Source: Gaiellasilicea sp963789355 (GTDB lineage Bacteria; Actinomycetota; Thermoleophilia; Gaiellales; Gaiellaceae). Taken from it: a DNA stretch of 64,000 nucleotides. Shown piece after piece: positions 1-6,410 of this stretch (positions are counted from its first letter, which is position 1; the number at the start of each line of letters is the position of its first letter). The position numbers and the translations under genes were made by a program. Where the stretch lies: contig CAWBKK010000004.1 of assembly GCA_963789355.1 (NCBI GenBank), positions 124,001 through 188,000 of the forward strand. The letters run 5' to 3'. A model generated the notes under the pieces. It was not told the origin of the DNA. It saw only the letters and a program-made list of their open reading frames with translations, and searched no databases.

Positions 1-1331
1 GCTGCGACGAGCTCCAGCGCGAGCGGTAGGCGGTCGAAGCGCCGGCAGAGCTCGTCGATTCCGGCGCCTGCCGTGAAGCCGTGGTGTGCCGCGCGCGCCC
101 GTTCGAGGAAGAGCGTCGTCGCCTCCTCGGCCTGCAGCGGCGGCACCGGGTAGTCGCGCTCGCCGTAGAGATCGAGCCGCGACCGGCTCGTCGCGAGCAC
201 CTTCAGCCCCGGCGCGGCGGCGAGCAGGCGCGAGACGAGCGGGGCCGCCTCGGCGACGTGCTCGAAGTTGTCGAGCACGAGCAGGAGCGAGCGCTCGGCC
301 AGATGCCGATCCAATGGGGCCTCGCGTGCTTCAAGGGCCGCAGCGATCGTCCCCTCCACGAGGGCGTGGTCGGCGAGCGGTGCCAGGCCGACGAACCAGA
401 CGCCGTCCTCGAACGCCGCCGCCAGCTCGTGGGCGGCCTGGAGCGCGAGCCGCGTCTTGCCGATCCCGCCGGCGCCGGTGAGCGTCAGCAGGCGCGTCTC
501 GCCCCGCAGCAGCGCGGTCAGCTCCTCGATCTCGTCGCGCCGGCCGACGAAACCCGTCACCGGAGCGGGCAGGTGCCGGCGTTCGCGGAGCTCGACCGGC
601 TCGACGGCGAGCGCGGCGTCCTGGCGCAGGATCGCGAGCTCGAGCTCCCGCAGGGCGACTCCGGGCTCCAGCCCGAGCTCGTCGAGCGCCGCCCGCCCCT
701 CGCGGTACACGTCGAGGGCCTCGGCCTGGCGGCCGCTGCGGTAGAGCGCCAGCATCAGCTGGGCCCGGGTCCGCTCCCGCAGCGGCTGCTCCCGCGCTCG
801 CTGCTGAAGCTCCGTCACGAGCTCGGCGTCATGGCCGAGCGCCAGCTCGGCCTCGGCGAGGTCCTCCGCCGCGGCGCGCCTGAGCTCGTCGAGCGGTTCG
901 CCGAGCCTGCCCGGGACGTCCGCGACCGCGGGGCCGCGCCAGAGCGCCAGGGCGTCGGCGAGTCGTGAGCGCGCCTCGGCTGCATCCCCGGCTGCAAGCG
1001 CGCTCCGGCCGGCGTCGGCGAGCCTGCCGAAGACCCGCGCATCGAGTGGGACGGCGCCCAACGCCAGCTCGTAGCCCTCGCCGCGCCGGACGATCGCGGC
1101 GCCGGTGTGCGAGATCAGCCCGCGGAGCCGGGAGGCGTAGACCTCGAGCGACCGCGCGGCACCGGCCGGCGGGTGCTCGTCCCAGACCGCGTCGACCAGC
1201 TCCTGCACCGGGACGGGCTCGTCGGCCGAGAGCAGCAGCCGCGCGAGCAGGGCGCGCTGGCGAGGGCCGCCGAGCGCGGCGACGCCGTCCACCTCGAGCG
1301 GCCCAAGCACCCTGAACCCCGTCGACCCCAC
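1..1331 (-). CDS. SARP/AfsR-like transcriptional regulator 1 (C-terminus outside window)
   Basis: Translation on the minus strand opens with a winged-helix DNA-binding domain (FRVLGPLEVDG), followed by a bacterial transcriptional activation (BTAD) domain ending around ELGLEPG, and an AAA/NB-ARC-type ATPase with the P-loop GAGGIGKT and the sensor-like LLLVLDNFEH. The reading frame is still open at base 1, so the rest of the ATPase and any TPR region lie outside. GTG at 1331 was chosen because GGAAG sits just upstream; in-frame GTG 1343 is possible. It is divergent from the secreted-peptide gene, with a SARP-type repeat array between them, which suggests it controls that gene. Paralogous to the regulators at 1569-4301 and 6411-9182. 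Family assignment is firm; the target is inferred. Confidence 0.9.
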   Translation of the reverse strand, partial: MGSTGFRVLGPLEVDGVAALGGPRQRALLARLLLSADEPVPVQELVDAVWDEHPPAGAARSLEVYASRLRGLISHTGAAIVRRGEGYELALGAVPLDARVFGRLADAGRSALAAGDAAEARSRLADALALWRGPAVADVPGRLGEPLDELRRAAAEDLAEAELALGHDAELVTELQQRAREQPLRERTRAQLMLALYRSGRQAEALDVYREGRAALDELGLEPGVALRELELAILRQDAALAVEPVELRERRHLPAPVTGFVGRRDEIEELTALLRGETRLLTLTGAGGIGKTRLALQAAHELAAAFEDGVWFVGLAPLADHALVEGTIAAALEAREAPLDRHLAERSLLLVLDNFEHVAEAAPLVSRLLAAAPGLKVLATSRSRLDLYGERDYPVPPLQAEEATTLFLERARAAHHGFTAGAGIDELCRRFDRLPLALELVA

Positions 1332-1366
1332 CTCGGCTTCCACCTCAACGGGATTATGGGCGCGCT

Positions 1367-1409
1367 TTGAGCGGGCCGTGAGGAGTTCTTGAGCGGCGGG
1401 AGTCACGGT
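1367..1409 (+). promoter_or_regulatory. SARP-type direct-repeat operator and promoter of the secreted-peptide gene
   Basis: Three heptamers, TTGAGCG (1367), GTGAGGA (1378) and TTGAGCG (1389), lie at an exact 11-bp period. The last is followed by an 8-bp spacer and then CACGGT (1404-1409), a candidate -10 with A at position 2 and T at position 6. Known SARP operators use heptamer direct repeats at 11-bp spacing with the last repeat 8 bp before the -10, so the geometry matches. The same layout recurs at 4314, 9184 and 11043. Confidence 0.8.
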
Positions 1410-1442
1410 GGATCGCGTCGACCCCCGGACAGGAGGAATGAG

Positions 1443-1625
1443 ATGACCCGACAGTCGAGATTCCCCAGCACCCTCGCCGTTCTCGTCGTCACCTGCTTGA
1501 CCGCGCTTGCCCTGCTCGTCCCTGCTGCTCCGGGTGCACCGCGAGCCCAGAGTCAGAGCGACTGCCGTCTACCCGCCTGGACGCACGTTCTGACCGGCCA
1601 CTGGTTCGGCGGGGACTGCCGCTGA
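1443..1625 (+). CDS. Small secreted two-cysteine peptide
   Basis: A 60-residue product with a basic start, a hydrophobic stretch (about residues 9-31) and a plausible AxA cleavage site (PRA-QSQ). This would release a mature peptide of about 25 residues with a DCR...DCR pattern, two Cys, two His and two Trp. A strong ribosome-binding site (AGGAGG) sits 6 nt before the ATG. It lies 34 nt downstream of the SARP-type promoter and is divergent from SARP regulator 1. Its 3' end overlaps the 3' end of SARP regulator 2 on the other strand by 57 nt. I do not recognise a family; it could be a signal peptide-like pheromone, a bacteriocin or a small matrix component. No modification enzyme is next to it. 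Confidence 0.7.
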   Translation: MTRQSRFPSTLAVLVVTCLTALALLVPAAPGAPRAQSQSDCRLPAWTHVLTGHWFGGDCR

Positions 1626-4301
1626 GGCGAGCACCTCCCGCAGGACGTCCTCGGGCGCAGCCTCGCCCAGGGCGAAGGCCTCGTCGTACGCGCCGTCGCC
1701 GAGCGCGGCCCGCAGCCGCCCGGCCACGGCGTCGAGGAACTCCTGTTCCTGCCAGTCGACGGCGGCGCCCGTCTGCCGCCGGATTCCCGCTGCCGCGCCC
1801 AGGAGGCGTGTCGCCAGGGCGAGATCGCCGTCGTGCTCGGCCGCGGGCGCGAACCACACGCAACAGGAGGCGAGCTTGTCCTGGAACCCGAGCTGCGTGT
1901 AGAGGGCGATGCTCTCGGCCAGCTGGTCGCGGCCGGGCTCGAAGCGGCCGAGGCGCAGGTTCATGTCGCCGAGCCCCATCAGCGCCCCCGCCAGGTACTC
2001 GCGATGCTCGGCGCGCCGCGCCGTCTCGACGCTCTCCTCGTAGATCGCGACGCCGCCCTCGTAGTCCTCGAACTCGGCTGCGACGACGCCGAGGTTGGAG
2101 AGCGCGAGCGCGAGGTGCCCGTCGTTCTCGAGCGTCCGCGCGAGCTCCGCGCTCTGCTCCCACCAGTCGCGGGCGCTCTCGCGGTTGCGGCGGCTGTACT
2201 CGATGCAGCCGAGGAGGATCAGGAGCCGGTAGCGCTCGTTCTCGTCGATCGCGCCTGCGAGCAGAGGCAATGCGCGCTCGGCCCGGGCGCCGGCGATGTC
2301 GAGCTCGTCCTGGCGCCACTCGAGCGTCGCCAGCTTCCTCAGTACCTGCGCCTGCACGAGCGGCGGGATCTCGCTGCCGGCCTCGAGCTGGAGCGTCTCC
2401 TCGAGCCAGGCCCGGCCCTCGGCGAGATAGCCGCGAACGAGCCAGAAGTGGGCGACCGCGGCGGCGAGCCGGTACCGCTGTTCGGTCAGGCCGGCGTCGG
2501 CCGTGAACGCGAGCGCGGCGCGGAAGTTGTCGTGCTCGCGCTCGAAGGTGGCGTACGCCTCGACCGCGGCGGTCGCATAGGTCGCGACGAGCTCCTCGCC
2601 CAGCTCGAGGAAGTAGGCGGCGTGCCGGGTGCGCACGTCCTCGTCCTCGGCGTGTTCCGAGAGGCGCTCGAGCGCGTACTCGCGGATCGTCTGGAGCATC
2701 CGGTAGCGGCCGTCGTCGGTGCGGCGAACGAGGCTGGCCTCGGCCAGTGCGGCCAGCGCCTCGCCGGCGCCCGCTCCCGAGACGGCGCGGACGGCCTCGC
2801 GCTCGAACCCGCCGGCGAACGCGCCCAGCTCCGCGAAGAGCCGCCGTTCGTCGGGAGCGAGCAGATCGTGGCTCCAGCCGATCGCCTCGCGCAGCGTTCG
2901 CTGCCGCTCGGGCAGATCGCGGGCGCCCCTGGACGCGAGCTCGAGGCGGTCGTCGAGCGACTCGAGCAGCTCCGCCGGCGTCAGCTCGCCCGTGCGGGCG
3001 GCGACGAGCTCGATCGCGAGCGGGAGCCCGTCGAGGCGCTCGCAGATCTCGGCGACGACCGGCCTTGGCGGTAGCGCCCGCCCGGTGGCTCGCGCCCGTC
3101 CCAGGAAGAGCTCCTCCGCGTCGGCCGCCGGCAACGGCGGCAGCTGGAGGTCGTGCTCGCCGTACACGTGCAGCCGGGCGCGGCTCGTGATCAGGACGCG
3201 GAGCCGCGGCGCGGCCTGCAGCAGCTCGCCGACCAGCGGAGCCGCGTCCAGCAGCTGCTCGAAGTTGTCGAGGAGCAGCAGCAGCTCGCGTCCGTGCAGC
3301 TCCTCGTTCAGCGTCTCCTCCGCAAGCTCGAGCGCCTGCGCGATCGCGGGCCGTACGAGCGCCGGATCGACGAGCGCGGCCAGCCCGACGAACCAGACGC
3401 CGTCCCGAAACGCGTCTGCGAGCTCGTGGGCGGCCTGCAGCCCGACGCGGGTCTTGCCGGCGCCGCCGGGTCCGGTGAGCGTGACGAGCCGCGTCTCGCC
3501 GCGCAGCAGTCCCGTGACCGCGTCGACCTCCGCCCGCCGGCCGACGAACGACGTCGCCGGTGCTGGCAGGTGCCTTCGTTCCCGCAGCGACTCCGGCTCG
3601 ACCTCGAGCGAGGAATCGTGACGAAGGATCGCGCCCTGGAGCGCGCGCAGCTCGGCACCTGGCTCGAGCCCCAGCTCGTCGAGCGCCTGCCGGATCGAGG
3701 CATAGGACTCGAGCGCCTCCGCCTGCCGGCCGCCGCGGTAGAGCCCGAGCATGAGCACACCGCGCAGCCGCTCCCGCAGCGGGTGCTCCGACACGAGCTG
3801 CTCGAGCTCGGTCAGGTCGAGCGTCTGGCCAAGGGCAAGCCTCGACTCGGCGCGATCCTCGAGCGCCGCGACGCGCAGATCCTCGAGTCTCTCCGCCTCC
3901 GTGGTGTGGGGGAGCCCGGCGAGCGCCGGGCCGCGCCACAGCGCGAGCGCCTGCTCCAGCGCGGCGAGCGCCTCCTCGTGGCGGCCCGACTCGCTCTGCG
4001 CCCGCGCCGCCGCCAGGAGCTCCTCGAACTCGGCGGCGTCGAGCCGGTCGGCGAGGAGGCGGTAGCCGTCCCCCGCTCGCTCGACGGTGAGCCCGGCCTT
4101 GCGCAGCTCCGAGACGTAGACCTGTAGGGCGTGGGCCGCGCTGGCCGGCGGCCGCTCGCCCCAGAGCGCGTCGAGCAGCCGCTCATCGGAGACCGGCGCC
4201 CCGTGCGCGAGCAGCAGGGAGACGAGCAGCGCGCGCGGCTTCGGTCCGCCCCGAAACGGCTCGCCGTCGATCTCGAGCGGTCCGAGTATCCGGAACTCCA
4301 C
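1569..4301 (-). CDS. SARP/AfsR-like transcriptional regulator 2 (winged helix-BTAD-ATPase-TPR)
   Basis: 910 residues. The N-terminus (VEFRILGPLEIDGEPF) is an OmpR/PhoB-type winged helix (about 1-85), followed by BTAD (about 95-240), an NB-ARC/AAA ATPase with P-loop GPGGAGKT, then Ala/Glu/Leu-rich TPR-like helices to the C-terminus. This is the AfsR-type architecture, in which an ATPase gates SARP DNA binding. GTG 4301 is preferred because AGGAGG lies 5-6 nt upstream; an in-frame ATG at 4334 would place the start inside the operator array. It is divergent from collagen-like gene 1 across the TTGAG array at 4314-4340, which it may bind, possibly with autoregulation. Confidence 0.92.
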   Translation of the reverse strand: MEFRILGPLEIDGEPFRGGPKPRALLVSLLLAHGAPVSDERLLDALWGERPPASAAHALQVYVSELRKAGLTVERAGDGYRLLADRLDAAEFEELLAAARAQSESGRHEEALAALEQALALWRGPALAGLPHTTEAERLEDLRVAALEDRAESRLALGQTLDLTELEQLVSEHPLRERLRGVLMLGLYRGGRQAEALESYASIRQALDELGLEPGAELRALQGAILRHDSSLEVEPESLRERRHLPAPATSFVGRRAEVDAVTGLLRGETRLVTLTGPGGAGKTRVGLQAAHELADAFRDGVWFVGLAALVDPALVRPAIAQALELAEETLNEELHGRELLLLLDNFEQLLDAAPLVGELLQAAPRLRVLITSRARLHVYGEHDLQLPPLPAADAEELFLGRARATGRALPPRPVVAEICERLDGLPLAIELVAARTGELTPAELLESLDDRLELASRGARDLPERQRTLREAIGWSHDLLAPDERRLFAELGAFAGGFEREAVRAVSGAGAGEALAALAEASLVRRTDDGRYRMLQTIREYALERLSEHAEDEDVRTRHAAYFLELGEELVATYATAAVEAYATFEREHDNFRAALAFTADAGLTEQRYRLAAAVAHFWLVRGYLAEGRAWLEETLQLEAGSEIPPLVQAQVLRKLATLEWRQDELDIAGARAERALPLLAGAIDENERYRLLILLGCIEYSRRNRESARDWWEQSAELARTLENDGHLALALSNLGVVAAEFEDYEGGVAIYEESVETARRAEHREYLAGALMGLGDMNLRLGRFEPGRDQLAESIALYTQLGFQDKLASCCVWFAPAAEHDGDLALATRLLGAAAGIRRQTGAAVDWQEQEFLDAVAGRLRAALGDGAYDEAFALGEAAPEDVLREVLASAAVPAEPVAGQNVRPGG

Positions 4302-4313
4302 GACCCCTCCTCG

Positions 4314-4356
4314 TTGAGCGTTCGTTGAGGCCATTTTGAGCCTTCGGAGCGACGTT
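4314..4356 (+). promoter_or_regulatory. SARP-type direct-repeat operator and promoter of collagen-like gene 1
   Basis: TTGAGCG (4314), TTGAGGC (4325) and TTGAGCC (4336) form three direct repeats at an exact 11-bp period. They are followed by 8 bp and the -10-like GACGTT (4351-4356). The conserved collagen leader starts 6 nt further on, at the expected transcription start. This is the clearest of the arrays. It also lies just upstream of the divergent regulator gene and could autoregulate it. Confidence 0.85.
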
Positions 4357-4362
4357 GTGGAA

Positions 4363-4416
4363 GTCATTGCACGAGAGCTGGGATGCGCCTCACGCTTCCC
4401 CGGCTCCGGGCACGAG
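4363..4416 (+). ncRNA. Conserved 54-nt 5' leader of collagen-like gene 1
   Basis: This block, beginning GTCATTGCAC and ending CACGAG, is nearly identical to 5435-5488 and 11103-11156, each time just before a collagen-like gene. It starts 6 nt after the -10-like hexamer, so it would be the first part of the mRNA. By eye it can fold into a stem: GAGC(U/C) with GGCUC on the outside, GCG-CCUCA-CGC as apical hairpin. The third copy replaces a U.G pair with C-G. It is probably an RNA stability or regulatory element; a DNA role is not excluded. Confidence 0.55.
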
Positions 4417-4429
4417 TGAGAGGGACATC

Positions 4430-5371
4430 ATGCGAGGAATCAGAGGTCGGATGCTCTTGATCGGAGGGGCGGCGGCCGCCGCCGTCGCTGGCGTCGGTTA
4501 CGCCGCGATCCCGAGCTCGACGAACGGCGTGATCAGCGGCTGCTACGAGAAGAAGACGGGCGTCCTGCGCGTGATCGACGCTCAGGCGGGCAAGGCCTGC
4601 GGCAGCTGGGAGCTGGCGATCAGCTGGAACCAGCAAGGCCCGAACGGCGATCCCGGCCCGGCCGGAGCACAGGGCCCGCAGGGCGTGAGGGGCGAGGTGG
4701 GACCGCAGGGCGACCAGGGAGCAAAGGGCGAGAAGGGAGAGACCGGAGCGACGGGTGCGGCCGGGGCGGACGGCGCCACAGGGGCGACCGGGCCCGCCGG
4801 CACTCAGGGACCGAAAGGCGACACCGGGGCGAAAGGCGACACCGGGGCGCAGGGCCCAGCCGGGCCCCAGGGTCCCGCCGGCCCCGTCGGCCCGAAGGGC
4901 GACACGGGGCCGCAGGGGCCGAAGGGCGACGCCGGCCAGACTGGCGCGACCGGTGCGACGGGCGCCGTCGGCCCGATGGGGCCGCAGGGGCCCTCTGGGT
5001 CGACCGACATCGTCGGCCGCGCGTGGGTCCGGGCCGACGGGAGCTTCTACCAGTCGAACAGCTTGATCTGGCAGCGCGGCATCGTCGCCGCCGACGTCAC
5101 CCACCCGCAGACCGGTGTGTACTGCATTGCAAATCCCTCCGGACAGCGGTACCCGGGGAACGCGATCGTCACGATCAGGGACGCCCAGACCTCGAGCTTC
5201 GTCGACAACCAGGGCCGAAGGTGGGGCTTCCCGGTCGTCGTCACCGCCGACCGCGGCCCGAGCGGCGTTTGCGCGTTTCAGGCTGGGAACGTGCCGACGA
5301 CGGTGGTGATCCGCGAGGCCGCGACGGGTGCCCTCGCCGACCGCGACTTCGACATCGTCCTGCTCGGCTGA
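4430..5371 (+). CDS. Collagen-like exported protein 1
   Basis: 313 residues. There is a short basic N-terminus and a hydrophobic export segment (about 8-28). A conserved Cys-containing motif follows (SGCYEKKTGVLRVID ... CGSWELAISWNQ). About 40 Gly-X-Y triplets (about residues 70-185, rich in GPQGP, GAKGD, GATGA) come next, ending in a C-terminal non-collagenous domain (about 190-313). ATG 4430 is supported by the ribosome-binding site GAGAGGG. Its N-terminal 30 codons are nearly identical to those of gene 2, indicating tandem duplication, but the C-terminal domains differ. It is likely surface-attached or secreted and trimerising. It is controlled by the SARP-type array upstream. Confidence 0.9.
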   Translation: MRGIRGRMLLIGGAAAAAVAGVGYAAIPSSTNGVISGCYEKKTGVLRVIDAQAGKACGSWELAISWNQQGPNGDPGPAGAQGPQGVRGEVGPQGDQGAKGEKGETGATGAAGADGATGATGPAGTQGPKGDTGAKGDTGAQGPAGPQGPAGPVGPKGDTGPQGPKGDAGQTGATGATGAVGPMGPQGPSGSTDIVGRAWVRADGSFYQSNSLIWQRGIVAADVTHPQTGVYCIANPSGQRYPGNAIVTIRDAQTSSFVDNQGRRWGFPVVVTADRGPSGVCAFQAGNVPTTVVIREAATGALADRDFDIVLLG

Positions 5372-5384
5372 GCGAGCCCGCACT

Positions 5385-5424
5385 CCTGGGGCCGGACCGT
5401 GTGAGAACGCGATTCGGCCCCAGG
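5385..5424 (+). terminator. Intergenic hairpin between collagen-like genes 1 and 2
   Basis: CCTGGGGCCG (5385-5394) and CGGCCCCAGG (5415-5424) are perfect 10-bp inverted arms around a 20-nt loop. No T-run follows, so it may act as a partial terminator, an mRNA-end stabiliser or a processing site. It matters because gene 2 has no evident promoter array of its own. Confidence 0.5.
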
Positions 5425-5434
5425 GTCGCCGCGA

Positions 5435-5488
5435 GTCATTGCACTCGAGCTGGGATGCGCCTCACGCGTCACCGGCTCCGAGCACGAG
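5435..5488 (+). ncRNA. Conserved 54-nt leader before collagen-like gene 2
   Basis: Second copy of the leader seen at 4363-4416, the same length from GTCATTGCAC to CACGAG. Here there is no TTGAG array, and no NANNNT hexamer 6 nt upstream. The leader therefore probably sits inside a read-through transcript from gene 1, which argues for a role at RNA level. Confidence 0.5.
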
Positions 5489-5501
5489 TGAAAGGAATGC
5501 C

Positions 5502-6350
5502 ATGCGAGGAATCAGAGGAAGGATGCTGTTGGTCGGAGGCGTCGCGGCGGCTGCCGTCGTCGGCGGTGTCGGCTACGCCGCGATCCCGAGTTCGGGCACA
5601 GGCGTCGTCAGCGGCTGTTACGAGAAGAAGACCGGCGTCTTGCGTGTGATCGACGCCCAGTCGGGCAAGACCTGCGGCAGCTGGGAGCTGCCGATCAGCT
5701 GGAACCAGCAGGGGCCCAAGGGCGACTCCGGGTCGCCCGGACCAGCGGGGGCAAAGGGAGAGAAGGGCGATGCAGGCGCCGCGGGCGCACCGGGCCAGCA
5801 GGGTCCGCAGGGGCTTCCCGGCGCGAAGGGTGACAGGGGCGAGGCCGGAGTTGACGGCGCCGCTGGGGCAGACGGTGTCGCCGGGCCGCAGGGCGAGCAG
5901 GGCGTGCCCGGTGCACCCGGAGCGCAGGGAGACCCCGGACCGGTCGGGCCGCAGGGCCCGCGAGGTGAGACCGGTGCGGTCGGCTCCACCGGCCCGGTAG
6001 GCCCCACAGGCCCGATCGGGCCCATGGGCCCCGTCGGCCCGCAGGGGCCTGCAGGACCAGCCGGCACAGGCTCGACCTACGACCCGAAGTGGGTGGTCGT
6101 GACGAAGGAATTCGAGGTTCCGCCTGCGACGGGCCGTAGCGAGGTCGCAAGCTGCAACGACACGCCGGCCTCCTACAGGCCGATGAGCGGTGGCGTCCTG
6201 ATCACGGAAAACGCCGACGAGGGCCGAATCACCACCACGATCCCCTACGGCGCGCAAGGTTGGGTAGCGACGGTCTACAACGACAGCGGGCGGCCATTCA
6301 ACGGCGTCACGATCAAGGCGAAGGTCTACGCAGTCTGCTTCGCCGACTGA
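5502..6350 (+). CDS. Collagen-like exported protein 2
   Basis: 282 residues with the same plan as gene 1: hydrophobic export segment, the conserved SGCYEKKTGVLRVID/CGSWEL N-terminal motif, and about 40 Gly-X-Y triplets (about 70-190) with GAKGE, GPKGD and GPVGP repeats. A different C-terminal domain (about 190-282) carries two Cys and a beta-rich appearance (KWVVVTKEFEVPP...). The start has AAAGGA upstream. It lies 130 nt after gene 1 with the same leader and very similar signal-peptide coding DNA, so it arose by duplication followed by divergence of the C-terminal head. Confidence 0.9.
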   Translation: MRGIRGRMLLVGGVAAAAVVGGVGYAAIPSSGTGVVSGCYEKKTGVLRVIDAQSGKTCGSWELPISWNQQGPKGDSGSPGPAGAKGEKGDAGAAGAPGQQGPQGLPGAKGDRGEAGVDGAAGADGVAGPQGEQGVPGAPGAQGDPGPVGPQGPRGETGAVGSTGPVGPTGPIGPMGPVGPQGPAGPAGTGSTYDPKWVVVTKEFEVPPATGRSEVASCNDTPASYRPMSGGVLITENADEGRITTTIPYGAQGWVATVYNDSGRPFNGVTIKAKVYAVCFAD

Positions 6351-6367
6351 CCGCCGGCCGACAAGCT

Positions 6368-6407
6368 CCGGGGCTGGGTCGCGCGAGGCGCAGCGATCCG
6401 GCCCCGG
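6368..6407. terminator. Bidirectional terminator-like hairpin between convergent genes
   Basis: CCGGGGCTGG (6368-6377) pairs with CCGGCCCCGG (6398-6407) with one T.G wobble. It lies between the stop of collagen-like gene 2 (6350) and the stop of SARP regulator 3 (6411). No T-run is visible. Confidence 0.5.
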
Positions 6408-6410
6408 GTT

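Noticed and set aside
4640..5010. Regularly repeated GC-rich units resembling a CRISPR or tandem repeat
   Set aside because: They are the codons of Gly-X-Y triplets; no conserved repeat/spacer structure exists. The Pro-rich frames on the other strand are shadows of the same triplets.
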